A stretch of DNA of 64,000 nucleotides, from positions 1,710,501 to 1,774,500 of the forward strand of contig NZ_CP096147.1 of assembly GCF_026016445.1 (NCBI RefSeq). The letters are read 5' to 3'. Under the pieces are notes generated by a model. That model did not search any database and was not told the DNA's origin. It saw only the letters and a list, made by a program, of their open reading frames with translations. The DNA comes from Cognatishimia activa (GTDB lineage Bacteria > Pseudomonadota > Alphaproteobacteria > Rhodobacterales > Rhodobacteraceae). Of the stretch, positions 27,289 through 36,588 are shown in pieces. Both the position numbers and the translations under genes were made by a program. Position 1 is the stretch's first letter. Every line of letters begins with the position of its first letter.

Positions 27289-27975
27289 TTACCCTTTCGG
27301 TGCCAATAGGCGCAAAGCCGCGCGGATCAGGCCAGAGGTATCCAATTCTGGCTCAGCCCCAGAGGCCTCAGCCACCGCAGCTGCCGCCTCGCCGGGACCA
27401 TAGCCAAGATTTGAGAGGGCCGACAATGCCTCAGCCTGTGCCGCAGCCCCTGCTTTGGGCGCAGCAGACGCCTTGGGTGCGGGCGCCGGCTGAATCGCCG
27501 GTTCCTCAAGCACATCAGCTGATGCCGGCGCTTCGCCTTGCGCTTCCGCGAGCGACCCACCAAGCGCCATGACCGCTGGGGCTTTGTCTTTTAACTCGTG
27601 CACAACACGCTGAGCAGTCTTAGGGCCGATGCCCCTCGCCGCTTTGATGGCTGCGATGTCTCCTAAGGCAATTGCCCGGCCTACGCCTTCCGGTCCTAGA
27701 GTGCCTAAAATGGCCAAAGAGGCTTTTGCGCCGATGCCTTGCACGGAAATCAGCAGGCGGTGCCATTCCTTCTCAAGCAAAGTGGTAAAGCCAAAAAGCT
27801 GCAGAATATCTTCGCGCACCAGCATTTCGGTAAAGAGCGCGGCAACTTCACCATTACCCGGTAGCTCCATCAAAGTGCGTTCAGAGCAGTAAACAATATA
27901 GCCCACGCCGCGCACATCGATGAGCACGTGATCGGTGGTACGATATTCAATGCGGCCGGTGATTTTCCCAATCAT
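27289..27975 (-). CDS. ruvA: Holliday junction branch migration protein RuvA
   Basis: A protein of 228 residues that tetramerises on Holliday junctions. It has the N-terminal OB fold ([20 protein letters not shown]), helix-hairpin-helix motifs ([29 protein letters not shown]) and the C-terminal UBA-like RuvB-binding domain ([19 protein letters not shown]). A long Ala/Pro-rich linker (about residues 145-185) makes it longer than the E. coli protein. The start overlaps the ruvC stop by four bases. Confidence 0.96.
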   Translation of the reverse strand: MIGKITGRIEYRTTDHVLIDVRGVGYIVYCSERTLMELPGNGEVAALFTEMLVREDILQLFGFTTLLEKEWHRLLISVQGIGAKASLAILGTLGPEGVGRAIALGDIAAIKAARGIGPKTAQRVVHELKDKAPAVMALGGSLAEAQGEAPASADVLEEPAIQPAPAPKASAAPKAGAAAQAEALSALSNLGYGPGEAAAAVAEASGAEPELDTSGLIRAALRLLAPKG

Positions 27976-28478
27976 GCGCTTGCTTTCTTTAGGGCGGCTT
28001 CCCAGCTGCCGCTGGCGCGCGCGTAATGGGCGTGACACATGGCGATTGCCAAAGCATCCGCTGCATCCGCCCCTGCGATCTGAACGCCAGGCAACTGCAA
28101 CTTTACCATATGTTCAACCTGATGCTTCTCAGCATGCCCAACGCCGACAATGGTTTTCTTAACCTTGTTTGGAGCATATTCGCCAATCGTCAGCCCTGCC
28201 TGTGCCAGTACCAGCAAGGCAATGCCGCGCGCTTGGCCCAGTTTCAAGGTAGCTACACCGTCTTTGTTCACAAAGGTCTGTTCGATCGAGCCGTGATCCG
28301 GTTGATGTTGATGAATCACATCGGTGAGCTGTTCGTGCAAGGAATGTAGCCTCAGCGCCAAATCCTGCCCTTTGGAATGGCAAATCCCGTTTGCCACATG
28401 GCTCATCCGGCTACCTGCAACATCGATGATCCCCCATCCCATGTTGCGCAAGCCCGGATCAATCCCCAATACCCGCAT
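27972..28478 (-). CDS. ruvC: Holliday junction resolvase RuvC
   Basis: An RNase H-fold nuclease of 168 residues that cuts Holliday junctions. Acidic metal ligands are visible in [16 protein letters not shown] (Asp7), [10 protein letters not shown] (Glu) and [13 protein letters not shown] (two Asp). AGGAG precedes the ATG at 28478. It is the first gene of ruvCAB; a near-consensus LexA half-site pair lies 38 bp upstream. Confidence 0.96.
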   Translation of the reverse strand: MRVLGIDPGLRNMGWGIIDVAGSRMSHVANGICHSKGQDLALRLHSLHEQLTDVIHQHQPDHGSIEQTFVNKDGVATLKLGQARGIALLVLAQAGLTIGEYAPNKVKKTIVGVGHAEKHQVEHMVKLQLPGVQIAGADAADALAIAMCHAHYARASGSWEAALKKASA

Positions 28479-28515
28479 ATCTGCTCCTGCCTTTTCGGCC
28501 TTTTCACGAAACCTA

Positions 28516-28530
28516 GCACAAAACGAGAAC
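28516..28530 (-). promoter_or_regulatory. degenerate LexA-type box upstream of ruvC
   Basis: On the minus strand the sequence reads GTTC-TCGTTTT-GTGC, one mismatch from the alphaproteobacterial LexA consensus GTTC-N7-GTTC, 38 bp before the ruvC start. Confidence 0.4.
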
Positions 28531-28749
28531 GCGCGCCAAGCACCTTCGTGACATTTAGGTAGTGAACCCCCTCCAAGTCGGCCCAACATGCGCAAACCCC
28601 AGCGCTACATTTCGCGACGCAATGCCCAAAAATGAGGCATGCAAAAAACGCAAGGCGGGAATGATATCTTGTCGATTGTGAAAAAGCCGCAGTGATCCTA
28701 AATCCGGGTCAAGCACAACGACCATAACTCAAACAGAAGGATTACCGAT

Positions 28750-28941
28750 ATGGCCGCTTTTGAAACTACTCGCGTTCAACCCGCAACTGCTGGCTTCTTC
28801 GGCCAGTTCTTCTCCAACCTCTTCGCTAATGTTGCGCATTGGTATGAAGCTCGTAAAACACGCATCGCCCTGTCCAAACTGACAGACCGCGAGCTCGAAG
28901 ACATCGGCCTGCTGCGCCGTGACATCCACTCTATCGTTTAA
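28750..28941 (+). CDS. DUF1127 small protein
   Basis: A protein of 63 residues with the C-terminal DUF1127/YjiS motif (KTRIALSKLTDRELEDIGLLRRDI), rich in Arg and Leu. In Rhodobacter a DUF1127 protein (CcaF1) is an RNA-binding stress factor; the role of this one is inferred only by family. AGAAGGA lies about 7 bases before the ATG. It is a single gene with 270 bp upstream and its own strong terminator, which fits a highly expressed stress-induced transcript. Confidence 0.85.
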   Translation: MAAFETTRVQPATAGFFGQFFSNLFANVAHWYEARKTRIALSKLTDRELEDIGLLRRDIHSIV

Positions 28942-28962
28942 TCTTTTAAACGTTCCCTAAAG

Positions 28963-28998
28963 AAAACCGCGACAGCCAAGCTGCCGCGGTTTTTTTGT
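28963..28998 (+). terminator. intrinsic terminator after the DUF1127 gene
   Basis: AAACCGCG and CGCGGTTT pair around an interrupted loop, followed by seven T, 22 bp after the stop codon. Confidence 0.88.
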
Positions 28999-29017
28999 TA
29001 GCGAATTGCTTTGGGGC

Positions 29018-29365
29018 TCATAAAAAGTCCCGAAGGTGTGATGCGACCAGGTTCGATACGGGATCAGGTTGCAGAGTCCAGACACCAACACTTGCGGCAG
29101 TGGAGTCGCTGGCGCGCAGCTCATCCATTTTCGCGGCGTAGGTTGCCTCCCCCATCTGCGCCATCAACGCGCCTTTCAATCCAAAGAAACCAACAAGCAG
29201 GATCATTAGCCCGGCATAAGGAATACCACGCTTTTCGCGATAACCGCGCACGATCATATAACCATCATTGTCAATGAATGCGGAACGGGAACGTCTTAAA
29301 GACTTCTTACGCTTTGCGTTCACACGACGCAGGCGCAGGGAAAACTCATCACGTGGATCGGCCAT
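29018..29365 (-). CDS. small single-pass membrane protein of unknown function
   Basis: A protein of 115 residues with a very basic N-terminal half (RLRRVNAKRKKSLRRSRS), the segment DGYMIVRGYREKRGIPY and one hydrophobic stretch (AGLMILLVGFFGLKGALMA). The remainder is predicted to lie on the far side of the membrane. I do not recognise a named family. The ATG at 29365 is used because the longer frame to 29446 begins in AT-rich spacer. Confidence 0.65.
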   Translation of the reverse strand: MADPRDEFSLRLRRVNAKRKKSLRRSRSAFIDNDGYMIVRGYREKRGIPYAGLMILLVGFFGLKGALMAQMGEATYAAKMDELRASDSTAASVGVWTLQPDPVSNLVASHLRDFL

Positions 29366-29502
29366 AGCAGCACACTTCGTTTGGCCCCCACCAAACAAGG
29401 CCAATTTCCCTCCAAATTGTGGCGAAATTAGGGCAAGAATCGCCAATTTTCACAAAACAGCCCGAATTCCAACGCTTTCGAGGCCCAATTCCGCGCAAAG
29501 GA

Positions 29503-29534
29503 CGCAAAAAAAGCGGCCCGAAAGCCGCTCTTTT
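29503..29534 (-). terminator. intrinsic terminator after prmA
   Basis: On the minus strand AGCGGC-TTTCGG-GCCGCT is followed by seven T, 24 bp beyond the prmA stop. The other strand also has TTTT and may function in the opposite direction. Confidence 0.85.
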
Positions 29535-29557
29535 ACTTCAAATTAGGCGAATCACGA

Positions 29558-30427
29558 TTAGCCGCGTTGCAAAGTCAGTGTGGTCCACTCACCGATTTCT
29601 TCGCGCGTGTGCACGGAAAAGCCATTTTCTGCATAGGCCGATACGACCTCGTCGGCTTGCTCGTTCAAGATACCCGACAAAATGGCATAGCCTTGCGTCG
29701 CTATGTTCTGTCCCATCTCAGGGGCGAGCCCGACCAGGGGGGCTTTCAAGATATTGGCAAAGACCAAATCATATGGTGTTTTCGCTTGCAGCGCGTCATG
29801 CGCAAAACCCGCGGCTTCCACACAGATCACACGACCATCCAAGTCATTGGCTTTGACATTGGCAATAGCTACGTCCACGGCCACTTCGTCAATGTCGCTG
29901 GCCAGAACTGGGTTTGGCCAAATGCGTGCGGCCGCCATGCCCAGTACAGCTGTTCCACATCCGATATCCGCTACGTTCTGGCCTACAAAGCCCTCAGCTG
30001 CCAGACGATCTACCGCCTTCAAGCAGCCCAATGTGGTCCCGTGGTGTCCGGTTCCAAAAGCCATCGCAGCCTCAATCAGCAGAGGTTCGCAATCTGCAGG
30101 CACCTGATCTGCATCGTGGCTCCCGTAGACAAAGAAGCGTCCAGCCTGAACAGGAACAAGCTCACGTTTCACATGGGCAACCCAATCAGTTTCTGGCAGC
30201 TCTGAAACGGCAAAGGGTTTGATCCCAAACGCGGCCTCCAATAGCGCCAGAGACGCTACATCGGGTTCTTCAGTGAAATAGGCGCCGACTTCCCAAAGGC
30301 CTGAACCATCTTCGATTTCAAAAACACCCACTCCCGTTGGTTCAGGAACAAGGTTCTCCATAGCTTCGCCCAGGCGCTCGGCCTGATCTTTGCCTTCCAA
30401 TGTGGTGAGAGCGGTAAATGTGGGCAT
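29558..30427 (-). CDS. prmA: ribosomal protein L11 methyltransferase PrmA
   Basis: A protein of 289 residues that trimethylates ribosomal protein L11. The SAM-binding motif is VADIGCGTAVLGMAA, with MAFGTGHHGTT before it and DLVFANILKAPL after it (the NxL(K)-type motif of the family). A small N-terminal domain binds L11. AAGGAA precedes the ATG. Confidence 0.92.
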   Translation of the reverse strand: MPTFTALTTLEGKDQAERLGEAMENLVPEPTGVGVFEIEDGSGLWEVGAYFTEEPDVASLALLEAAFGIKPFAVSELPETDWVAHVKRELVPVQAGRFFVYGSHDADQVPADCEPLLIEAAMAFGTGHHGTTLGCLKAVDRLAAEGFVGQNVADIGCGTAVLGMAAARIWPNPVLASDIDEVAVDVAIANVKANDLDGRVICVEAAGFAHDALQAKTPYDLVFANILKAPLVGLAPEMGQNIATQGYAILSGILNEQADEVVSAYAENGFSVHTREEIGEWTTLTLQRG

Positions 30428-30490
30428 CGCAAATTCCTTTTCACGCTTGTCAGCGGCCTACGCATCGACGCGGTGAAGGTCAAGAGCAGC

Positions 30491-31723
30491 CTATTCTGCG
30501 GGAACCGGTCCAACACCCTGAAGGCGCGTTTCATAGCCCTTTTGTGGATGGCGCGGGATCAACAGAGCCAGGCCAAATGAGACGCCAGCCATTGCTGCTG
30601 CCATAGCAAAGACAGCGCCTGGAGAATAAAGCCACAACAGGCCCAACAGCACTGGCAGGAACACAGCTGCGATATGGTTGATCGTGAATGCAACAGCTGC
30701 AGTTGGAGCAATATCCTCTGGATCAGCAATTTTCTGGAAGTAAGTCTTGAGCGCCAAAGCCATCGAGAAGAGCAAATGGTCGATCACATAAAGCGCCATG
30801 GCCAGCATCACACCCCAGCCGAAATAGTAAATACCACCGTAGGCCAAAAAGACCGTCACCAAGCCAAGATATTCCACTAAGAGGGTGCGCTGTTCGCCAA
30901 AACGACTAACAATGCCACCGATCATCGGACCAAAAATCATATTGGCCACAAGGTTGACCAAATAGAGCCCGGTTAGCTCGTGCACATCAAAGCCGAACTT
31001 TTCGACCATCATGAAGCCAGCAAAAACCACAAAAATCTGGCGTCGGGCTCCTGCCATGAACTGCAAGGCGTAATAGAGCCAATAGCGCTTTTTCAGCACC
31101 ATCTGTTTGATTTGAGGCGTAGGGCTTTCAAATTGAGGAAAAGCAAACAACGCAACAAGCGCTATAATAAGTGTCGCCCCGCCCGACAATAAGAACACCA
31201 TATTGTAGCTCAACCCGAGGCTTTCCCATGTCATGATCAGTGCAACATAGATGATCAATGTGGCCGCCGAACCCATGGCAGTTAGCCAACCCAGCACTTT
31301 GGGTGCGCGTTTCTTGTCAAGCCATTGCAGCTGAAGGCTCTGGTTCACGGTCTCATAGTAGTGAAAACCGATCGAGCTGAAGAGCGTGATCATCAGAATA
31401 CCGCCTAGGGTCGGAAACCAAGCAGTCACCGCAGTCGCCAGACCGAGCAGCGCCAACGACAACATGCCAAGCACCTGTTCGCGGATAAAGATGATCAGGA
31501 AAATCACGCCAACGGCCAGAAAACCCGGAATTTCGCGCACCGTGTGCAAAAGACCTATGTCTGAGCCGTCAAAGTTGGCGACCTCGATGACAAAGTTATT
31601 CAGAAGCGCAAGCCATGTGGAAAATGCAATAGGCATGGCCGCCGCCATCAGGAATAGCAAAACAACGGGCTGACGCCACCGAGGCAGATGCCCGGTCTCT
31701 CCAATAGTAATCTTTTCAAACAT
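30491..31723 (-). CDS. major facilitator superfamily transporter
   Basis: An inner-membrane protein of 410 residues with about 12 hydrophobic helices and a central loop after QFESPTPQIKQMVLKKRYWL. The N-terminus (MFEKITIGETGHLPRWRQP) is cytoplasmic. Motifs such as GLYLVNLVANMIFGPMIGG and RFGEQRTLLVEYLG are MFS-like. The substrate is unknown. It is 63 bp upstream of prmA on the same strand. Confidence 0.8.
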   Translation of the reverse strand: MFEKITIGETGHLPRWRQPVVLLFLMAAAMPIAFSTWLALLNNFVIEVANFDGSDIGLLHTVREIPGFLAVGVIFLIIFIREQVLGMLSLALLGLATAVTAWFPTLGGILMITLFSSIGFHYYETVNQSLQLQWLDKKRAPKVLGWLTAMGSAATLIIYVALIMTWESLGLSYNMVFLLSGGATLIIALVALFAFPQFESPTPQIKQMVLKKRYWLYYALQFMAGARRQIFVVFAGFMMVEKFGFDVHELTGLYLVNLVANMIFGPMIGGIVSRFGEQRTLLVEYLGLVTVFLAYGGIYYFGWGVMLAMALYVIDHLLFSMALALKTYFQKIADPEDIAPTAAVAFTINHIAAVFLPVLLGLLWLYSPGAVFAMAAAMAGVSFGLALLIPRHPQKGYETRLQGVGPVPAE

Positions 31724-31805
31724 GCATTTCCTTTACGCCTCTAGAGCACAAGAGGCGAGACTTTTTGACTTTGCAGGAATGCACAGAGCTTTGCGCGCAG
31801 ATGCT

Positions 31806-34001
31806 TCAGTAAAACGACTGCGGATCGATATCGACCGATAGACGGATATCGCCTTTGATCTGAAACTGTCCGATCCATTTGGCAATGGCTGCCTGAATGG
31901 GGGCTGATTTCTCTGCTTTCACCAAAAGCCGCACTCGATGGCGCCCCCTCACCCGCGCAATTGGAGCTGGCGCGGGGCCGAAAACCTGCGCCCCAATCTG
32001 ACGCAACGCACCGTCGTTGCGCGCCAAGGCATTGCCTAGGTCAAAGACCTCTCCGACATCAGTGGACGAAAGAATGATCCCCGCCATGCGACCATAAGGC
32101 GGCACGCCTGCGTGACGTCGTTCGCCTGCCTCTGCCTGCCAGAAGGCTTCTTCGTCACCCGCCAAAATCGCGCGAATGACAGGATGCTCTGGCTGGTGGG
32201 ACTGCAAGAGTGCCGCGCCTTTGCGTTCAGACCGCCCAGCACGCCCAGCCACCTGACGGATAAGTTGGAAGGTGCGCTCCGCTGCGCGCAGGTCTGAGCC
32301 CTGCAAACCAAGATCAGCATCGATCACACCGACCAGTGTGAGCAGCGGAAAGTTGTGCCCCTTTGCAACAAGCTGCGTACCGATGATGACATCGGCCCCA
32401 CCATCAGCGATGGCTTTGATCCCTTCTTTTAACGCTCGTGCCGACCCGAACAGATCTGAAGAGAGCACCGCGAGCCGCGCATCCGGGAAGGCCTCCTTTG
32501 CTTCCTCGGCAAGGCGTTCCACGCCCGGACCAACCGCCGCCAGCTTGCCCTCGACCTCGCAGCTTGGGCAAGCCTCCGGCATCGGTTTGCTTTCGCCACA
32601 TTGGTGACAGAGCAATCTTTTGAGGAAACGGTGTTCCACCATCCGTGCATCACAATGATCACAGCCAATTTGATGGCCACAAGCTCGACACACAGTGACC
32701 GGCGCATAGCCGCGTCGGTTGATAAACAAGAGCGACTGTTCACCCTTGGCAATCCGGTCATTTACTTGCTGGCGCAGTGTGGGTGAAATCCAAGTGCCCG
32801 TTGGTAGATCTTCAACGCGCATATCAATCGCGCGCATGTCGGGCATCACGGCAGGTCCGTAGCGGGATGTCAGCTCTATGCGTTTGTATTTCCCGGCATC
32901 CGCATTTGCCCAGCTCTCTAAGCTTGGAGTGGCTGAGGCCAGCACAACGCTTGCCCCCACGAGACTTGCGCGCAGAACAGCCATGTCACGGGCATTATAG
33001 AGGACACCGTCATCCTGTTTATAAGAAGTGTCATGTTCCTCATCGACGACGATCAGTCCGAGGTTTTGAAACGGCAGGAACAATGCCGAGCGTGCACCAA
33101 TCACGATCTGAGCACCGCCCTGCCCGACCATTTTCCAGATACGCCTCCGCTCGGTCATGGTCACACCAGAGTGCCATTCGGCTGGTTTCGCCCCAAAGCG
33201 CGCTTCGACGCGGCCAAAGAATTCAGCCGTCAGAGCGATCTCAGGCAAGAGCACCAGCGCCTGGCGCCCGACCCGCAGGCATTCTGCGATGGCCTCCAGA
33301 TAGACTTCGGTTTTGCCTGAACCTGTGACACCCCGCAGCAAAGTGGTGCCATATTCCTCGCGCCGTATTTCCGCTGTCAGATGTGCAGCAGCCTCGGCCT
33401 GTTCCGATGTCAGTTCTTTGGCACCAAAATCTGGGTCCATGCGTTGAAACGGCATATCGCGTGGGGTGTTTTCTTCGGCAACGGCCCCAAGCTTTACCAG
33501 ACCTTTCACCACCGAAGAGGTCACGCTGGCCATATCCGAGAGCTCTTTCAGCGTAAACGATAGCCCCCCATACTCCTGCAAAGTCTCCAAAACCCGTTTG
33601 CGCGCATCCGTCAGCCGATCTGGTGCCTGATCTCCTAAGCGGTAGACTTTGCGCATGGAGGGCGGATCAGAAAGTCCAGGAGCGCGCGTGGCCAAACGCA
33701 GCATATTCGGCATCGAGGTCAGTGTGTATTGCGCAGCGCGTTCCAAAAAACTGCGCATCTCTCCGCGCATCGGAGCCACATCCAGGACACGAATGACAGA
33801 GCGCACCTTCGCCGGATCCCAATCACCACGACCCGGCCCCCAGACCACCCCAAGCACTTTCCTTGGACCAAGCGGCACTTCCACAAAGGCTCCCGCCCAG
33901 CAGCCGCCTTCGGGTGCTTTATAGTCCAGCACGCGATCCAGGGGTTGCGTGGTCAGCACCCCTACCAGGGCACCTTCGTCAAAGTAGTCGGTCTGCGCCA
34001 A
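31806..34001 (-). CDS. priA: primosomal protein N' (replication restart helicase PriA)
   Basis: This protein of 731 residues reloads the replicative helicase at stalled forks. It has an N-terminal DNA-binding domain, Walker A GVTGSGKTEVY, DEEHD box, a zinc-binding insert with four Cys pairs (CRACGHQIGCDHCDAR ... CHQCGESKPMPEACPSC) and helicase motifs QVAGRAGRSER. A TTG start at 34001 is proposed because GAGGTGAT, a full match to the 16S anti-Shine-Dalgarno tail, lies immediately before it; the GTG at 34007 would lie inside that site. Confidence 0.94.
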   Translation of the reverse strand: MAQTDYFDEGALVGVLTTQPLDRVLDYKAPEGGCWAGAFVEVPLGPRKVLGVVWGPGRGDWDPAKVRSVIRVLDVAPMRGEMRSFLERAAQYTLTSMPNMLRLATRAPGLSDPPSMRKVYRLGDQAPDRLTDARKRVLETLQEYGGLSFTLKELSDMASVTSSVVKGLVKLGAVAEENTPRDMPFQRMDPDFGAKELTSEQAEAAAHLTAEIRREEYGTTLLRGVTGSGKTEVYLEAIAECLRVGRQALVLLPEIALTAEFFGRVEARFGAKPAEWHSGVTMTERRRIWKMVGQGGAQIVIGARSALFLPFQNLGLIVVDEEHDTSYKQDDGVLYNARDMAVLRASLVGASVVLASATPSLESWANADAGKYKRIELTSRYGPAVMPDMRAIDMRVEDLPTGTWISPTLRQQVNDRIAKGEQSLLFINRRGYAPVTVCRACGHQIGCDHCDARMVEHRFLKRLLCHQCGESKPMPEACPSCEVEGKLAAVGPGVERLAEEAKEAFPDARLAVLSSDLFGSARALKEGIKAIADGGADVIIGTQLVAKGHNFPLLTLVGVIDADLGLQGSDLRAAERTFQLIRQVAGRAGRSERKGAALLQSHQPEHPVIRAILAGDEEAFWQAEAGERRHAGVPPYGRMAGIILSSTDVGEVFDLGNALARNDGALRQIGAQVFGPAPAPIARVRGRHRVRLLVKAEKSAPIQAAIAKWIGQFQIKGDIRLSVDIDPQSFY

Positions 34002-34116
34002 AATCACCTCGAAATATGTTAGCGCTCACAATTTGCCCTCAAAGGGGGTTCCAGCACCTCTTCTTATGAGGTAAACGAGGCGCGACCTTAGGCCAACCCA
34101 TCAAAGGACTTGCCCC

Positions 34117-34770
34117 ATGAAATTCTTCGTTGATACCGCTGAAATCGACGCCATTGCCGAGCTGAATGATCTGGGCATGGTGGACGGTGTGACCACCAAC
34201 CCTTCTCTGATCAAGAAATCTGGCCGAGACATTATCGAAGTCACCAAAGAGATCTGTGATTTGGTGGATGGCCCTGTCTCCGCAGAAGTAACCGCGACTG
34301 ATGCTGACACCATGATTGCGGAAGGCCGCAAGCTGGTTGAGATCGCTGAAAACATCGCCGTGAAAGTGCCATTGACCTGGGATGGCCTGAAAGCCTGTAA
34401 GGTTCTCACTGAAGCAGGCCATATGGTGAATGTGACTCTCTGCTTCTCTGCCAACCAAGCGATTCTGGCGGCAAAAGCCGGCGCGACATTCATCTCGCCT
34501 TTCATTGGTCGTCTGGATGACATCAACCTGGATGGCATGGACCTGATCGCAGACATCCGCAATGTCTATGACAACTACGGCTTTGAAACTCAAATCCTTG
34601 CGGCCTCAATCCGCTCTGCAAACCACGTTCTGGAAAGCGCGCGCATCGGTGCCGATGTGATCACCGCGCCTCCGGCTGTGATCAAAGGTATGGTCAACCA
34701 TCCTCTGACCGACAAAGGCCTCGACGCCTTCCTGAAAGACATTGCAGCGGCAGATATTAAAATTCTCTAA
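34117..34770 (+). CDS. fsa: transaldolase-like fructose-6-phosphate aldolase
   Basis: A TIM-barrel protein of 217 residues in the small transaldolase (TalC/FSA) group. It begins [20 protein letters not shown], with [13 protein letters not shown] and the Schiff-base Lys in [11 protein letters not shown] (near residue 86). [19 protein letters not shown] and SPFIGRLDD follow. Members act either as transaldolases in the pentose phosphate pathway or as fructose-6-phosphate aldolases; the sequence alone does not decide. It is divergent from priA. Confidence 0.88.
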   Translation: MKFFVDTAEIDAIAELNDLGMVDGVTTNPSLIKKSGRDIIEVTKEICDLVDGPVSAEVTATDADTMIAEGRKLVEIAENIAVKVPLTWDGLKACKVLTEAGHMVNVTLCFSANQAILAAKAGATFISPFIGRLDDINLDGMDLIADIRNVYDNYGFETQILAASIRSANHVLESARIGADVITAPPAVIKGMVNHPLTDKGLDAFLKDIAAADIKIL

Positions 34771-34802
34771 GCTTGCCCAAAGAAGACACTCAACACTTCT
34801 TC

Positions 34803-34870
34803 TTTGCAAAAATACTCTGGGGTGAAAGCGCATCGCGCTGAGGGGCAAGGCCCCTCCCCCAAACCAGCTA
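34803..34870 (+). repeat. dispersed intergenic element after fsa, copy 2
   Basis: The 15-mer TTTGCAAAAATACTC (34803-34817) is shared with 26221-26235. It is followed by TGGGGTGAAAGCG and a dyad GAGGGGC-AAG-GCCCCTC (34841-34857). The 199-bp gap between fsa and the DUF484 gene contains no gene; this element takes up most of its left half. Confidence 0.5.
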
Positions 34871-34969
34871 CTCCCATAGCACGCGCAATTAACCGCGCCT
34901 TTGCCAAAAAAAAGCAGAAATCCCGGAAACCTTCTGCTAAGGTCTCCGCAAAAGACGATTGGCACGAGC

Positions 34970-35677
34970 ATGACCAACCCAGCACAGATCGAAAACGACC
35001 TTCGTGAGAAGATCATTTCTGCTCCGGAAATGATTCTTGACGACAATGACCTGATGAATGCGCTCATTGCCGCAAACGAGAAGTCCATGGGCGGCAATAT
35101 CGTCGATCTGCGCGGCATTGCGATGGAGCGGCTTGAGGCGCGGCTTGATCGTCTGGAAGACACGCATCGCAGTGTGATTGCCGCGGCCTATGAAAACCTC
35201 GCAGGTACCAACCAGGTCCACCGCGCGATTCTACGTATGATGGATCCGCTGGAGTTTGAAACCTTTCTGAAGGATCTGGATGGAGAAGTTGCCGACATTC
35301 TGCGCGTGGACGCAGTGCGTTTGGTGCTCGAAACCGAACAGACCGACGATGATCCCGCGATCCGCAAACTTGGCAGTGTACTGTCTGTCGCGGAACCGGG
35401 CTTTATTGATGCCTACCTCACCCAGGGGCGCAACACGCCTGTGCGTCAGGTTACTCTGAGACAAGTCAGCGGCGGTGCACATGAAATCTACGGCGACAAA
35501 TCCGACTTTGTGCGCTCTGAATCCTGCCTGAGGCTCGACCTCGGCGAGGGTCGCCTTCCCGGTATGCTTGTAATGGGCGCCGAGGATCCGCATCACTTTA
35601 CGCCACAGCAAGGCACAGATTTGCTTTCTTTCTTTGGTGGCGTTTTTGAGCGCGCCATGCGGCGCTGGCTCTCTTGA
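34970..35677 (+). CDS. DUF484 family protein (GAF-like)
   Basis: A soluble protein of 235 residues. It begins MTNPAQIENDLREKIISAPEMILDDNDLMNAL and has a helical stretch (VDLRGIAMERLEARLDRLEDTHRSVIAAAYENL) ahead of a GAF-like domain ending in FTPQQGTDLLSFFGGVFERAMRRWL. DUF484 genes commonly precede xerC, as here, where the stop overlaps the XerC start. The function is unknown. Confidence 0.85.
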   Translation: MTNPAQIENDLREKIISAPEMILDDNDLMNALIAANEKSMGGNIVDLRGIAMERLEARLDRLEDTHRSVIAAAYENLAGTNQVHRAILRMMDPLEFETFLKDLDGEVADILRVDAVRLVLETEQTDDDPAIRKLGSVLSVAEPGFIDAYLTQGRNTPVRQVTLRQVSGGAHEIYGDKSDFVRSESCLRLDLGEGRLPGMLVMGAEDPHHFTPQQGTDLLSFFGGVFERAMRRWLS

Positions 35678-36588
35678 TATCGGCCGCAGCCACCGACGCC
35701 CGAGACAAGTGGCTTGAGGCTGAAAAAGCGCTGAAAGGTGCATCTGAAAACACGCTGAACGCCTATTTTGCGGATGTCAGCGAGTTTCTTGCCTTTATGA
35801 CGGAATACAAAGGCGACCAGCAGGGGCTTGCACCCCTATCCCGCTTGACCATTCGCGATATGCGGGCCTGGATGGCGCGGATGCGCGCTGGTGATCTTTC
35901 GGCACGATCTTTGGCGCGTAAGCTCTCTGCCGTGAAAAGCTTCTTTCGATGGCTCGCAGAACGCGAAGGGTTTGACCCAACCGCAGTTCTATCGACCCGC
36001 GCTCCAAAGTTTCAGAAAAAGCTGCCGCGGCCATTGGCTCCTGATGCGGCACAGGCCGTGATCGACACCGTCGAAATCCAATCCAAAGACGCATGGGTTG
36101 GTGCGCGCGACACGGCGGTGATCACGCTTCTTTATGGATGTGGGCTGCGGATCTCTGAGGCACTGGGGCTAAACCGCGGTGATGCCCCCCTGCCTGAAGT
36201 GATGCGCATCCTTGGCAAAGGCGGCAAGGAGCGTCTTGTGCCAGTACTGCCGACGGCGCGGGAGGCCGTTGAAGAGTATCTGCGTCAGTGCCCATATCCG
36301 CTTGAGGATGAAGGGCCCCTCTTTATTGGCGTCCGCGGTCGCCGCTTGAGTGCCCGACAAATCCAATCGGTTATGCAGAACGTGCGCATGCAGCTTGGGC
36401 TCCCTTCGACCGCCACCCCCCATGCGATGCGCCATAGCTTTGCCACTCATTTGTTGGAAGCAAGCGGCGACCTGCGTTCGATCCAAGAACTCCTTGGGCA
36501 CGCGAGCCTCTCTACCACTCAGGCCTATACTGCCGTCGACACTGCGCGTCTGATGGATGTCTACAACCGGACCCACCCGAAGGCTTAA
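35674..36588 (+). CDS. xerC: tyrosine recombinase XerC
   Basis: A site-specific recombinase of 304 residues that resolves chromosome dimers at dif with XerD. After the N-terminal SAM-like domain the catalytic residues are visible: Arg in CGLRISEALGL, Lys in GKGGKERLVP, HAMRHSFATHLL (His, Arg), His in LLGHASLSTTQ and nucleophile Tyr in AYTAVD. The TTG at 35674 overlaps the DUF484 stop (TTGA) and gives MISAAATDARDKWLEAEKAL, the expected family start. Nothing suggests a mobile-element integrase. Confidence 0.92.
   Translation: MISAAATDARDKWLEAEKALKGASENTLNAYFADVSEFLAFMTEYKGDQQGLAPLSRLTIRDMRAWMARMRAGDLSARSLARKLSAVKSFFRWLAEREGFDPTAVLSTRAPKFQKKLPRPLAPDAAQAVIDTVEIQSKDAWVGARDTAVITLLYGCGLRISEALGLNRGDAPLPEVMRILGKGGKERLVPVLPTAREAVEEYLRQCPYPLEDEGPLFIGVRGRRLSARQIQSVMQNVRMQLGLPSTATPHAMRHSFATHLLEASGDLRSIQELLGHASLSTTQAYTAVDTARLMDVYNRTHPKA

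Noticed and set aside
28563..28749. Heat-shock sigma promoter before the DUF1127 gene
   Set aside because: CTTGTC and CCTAAA elements are present but too weak a match to call without data.
35674..36588. Tyrosine recombinase as a phage or island integrase
   Set aside because: Length, motifs, and position after DUF484 and near priA identify the housekeeping XerC.
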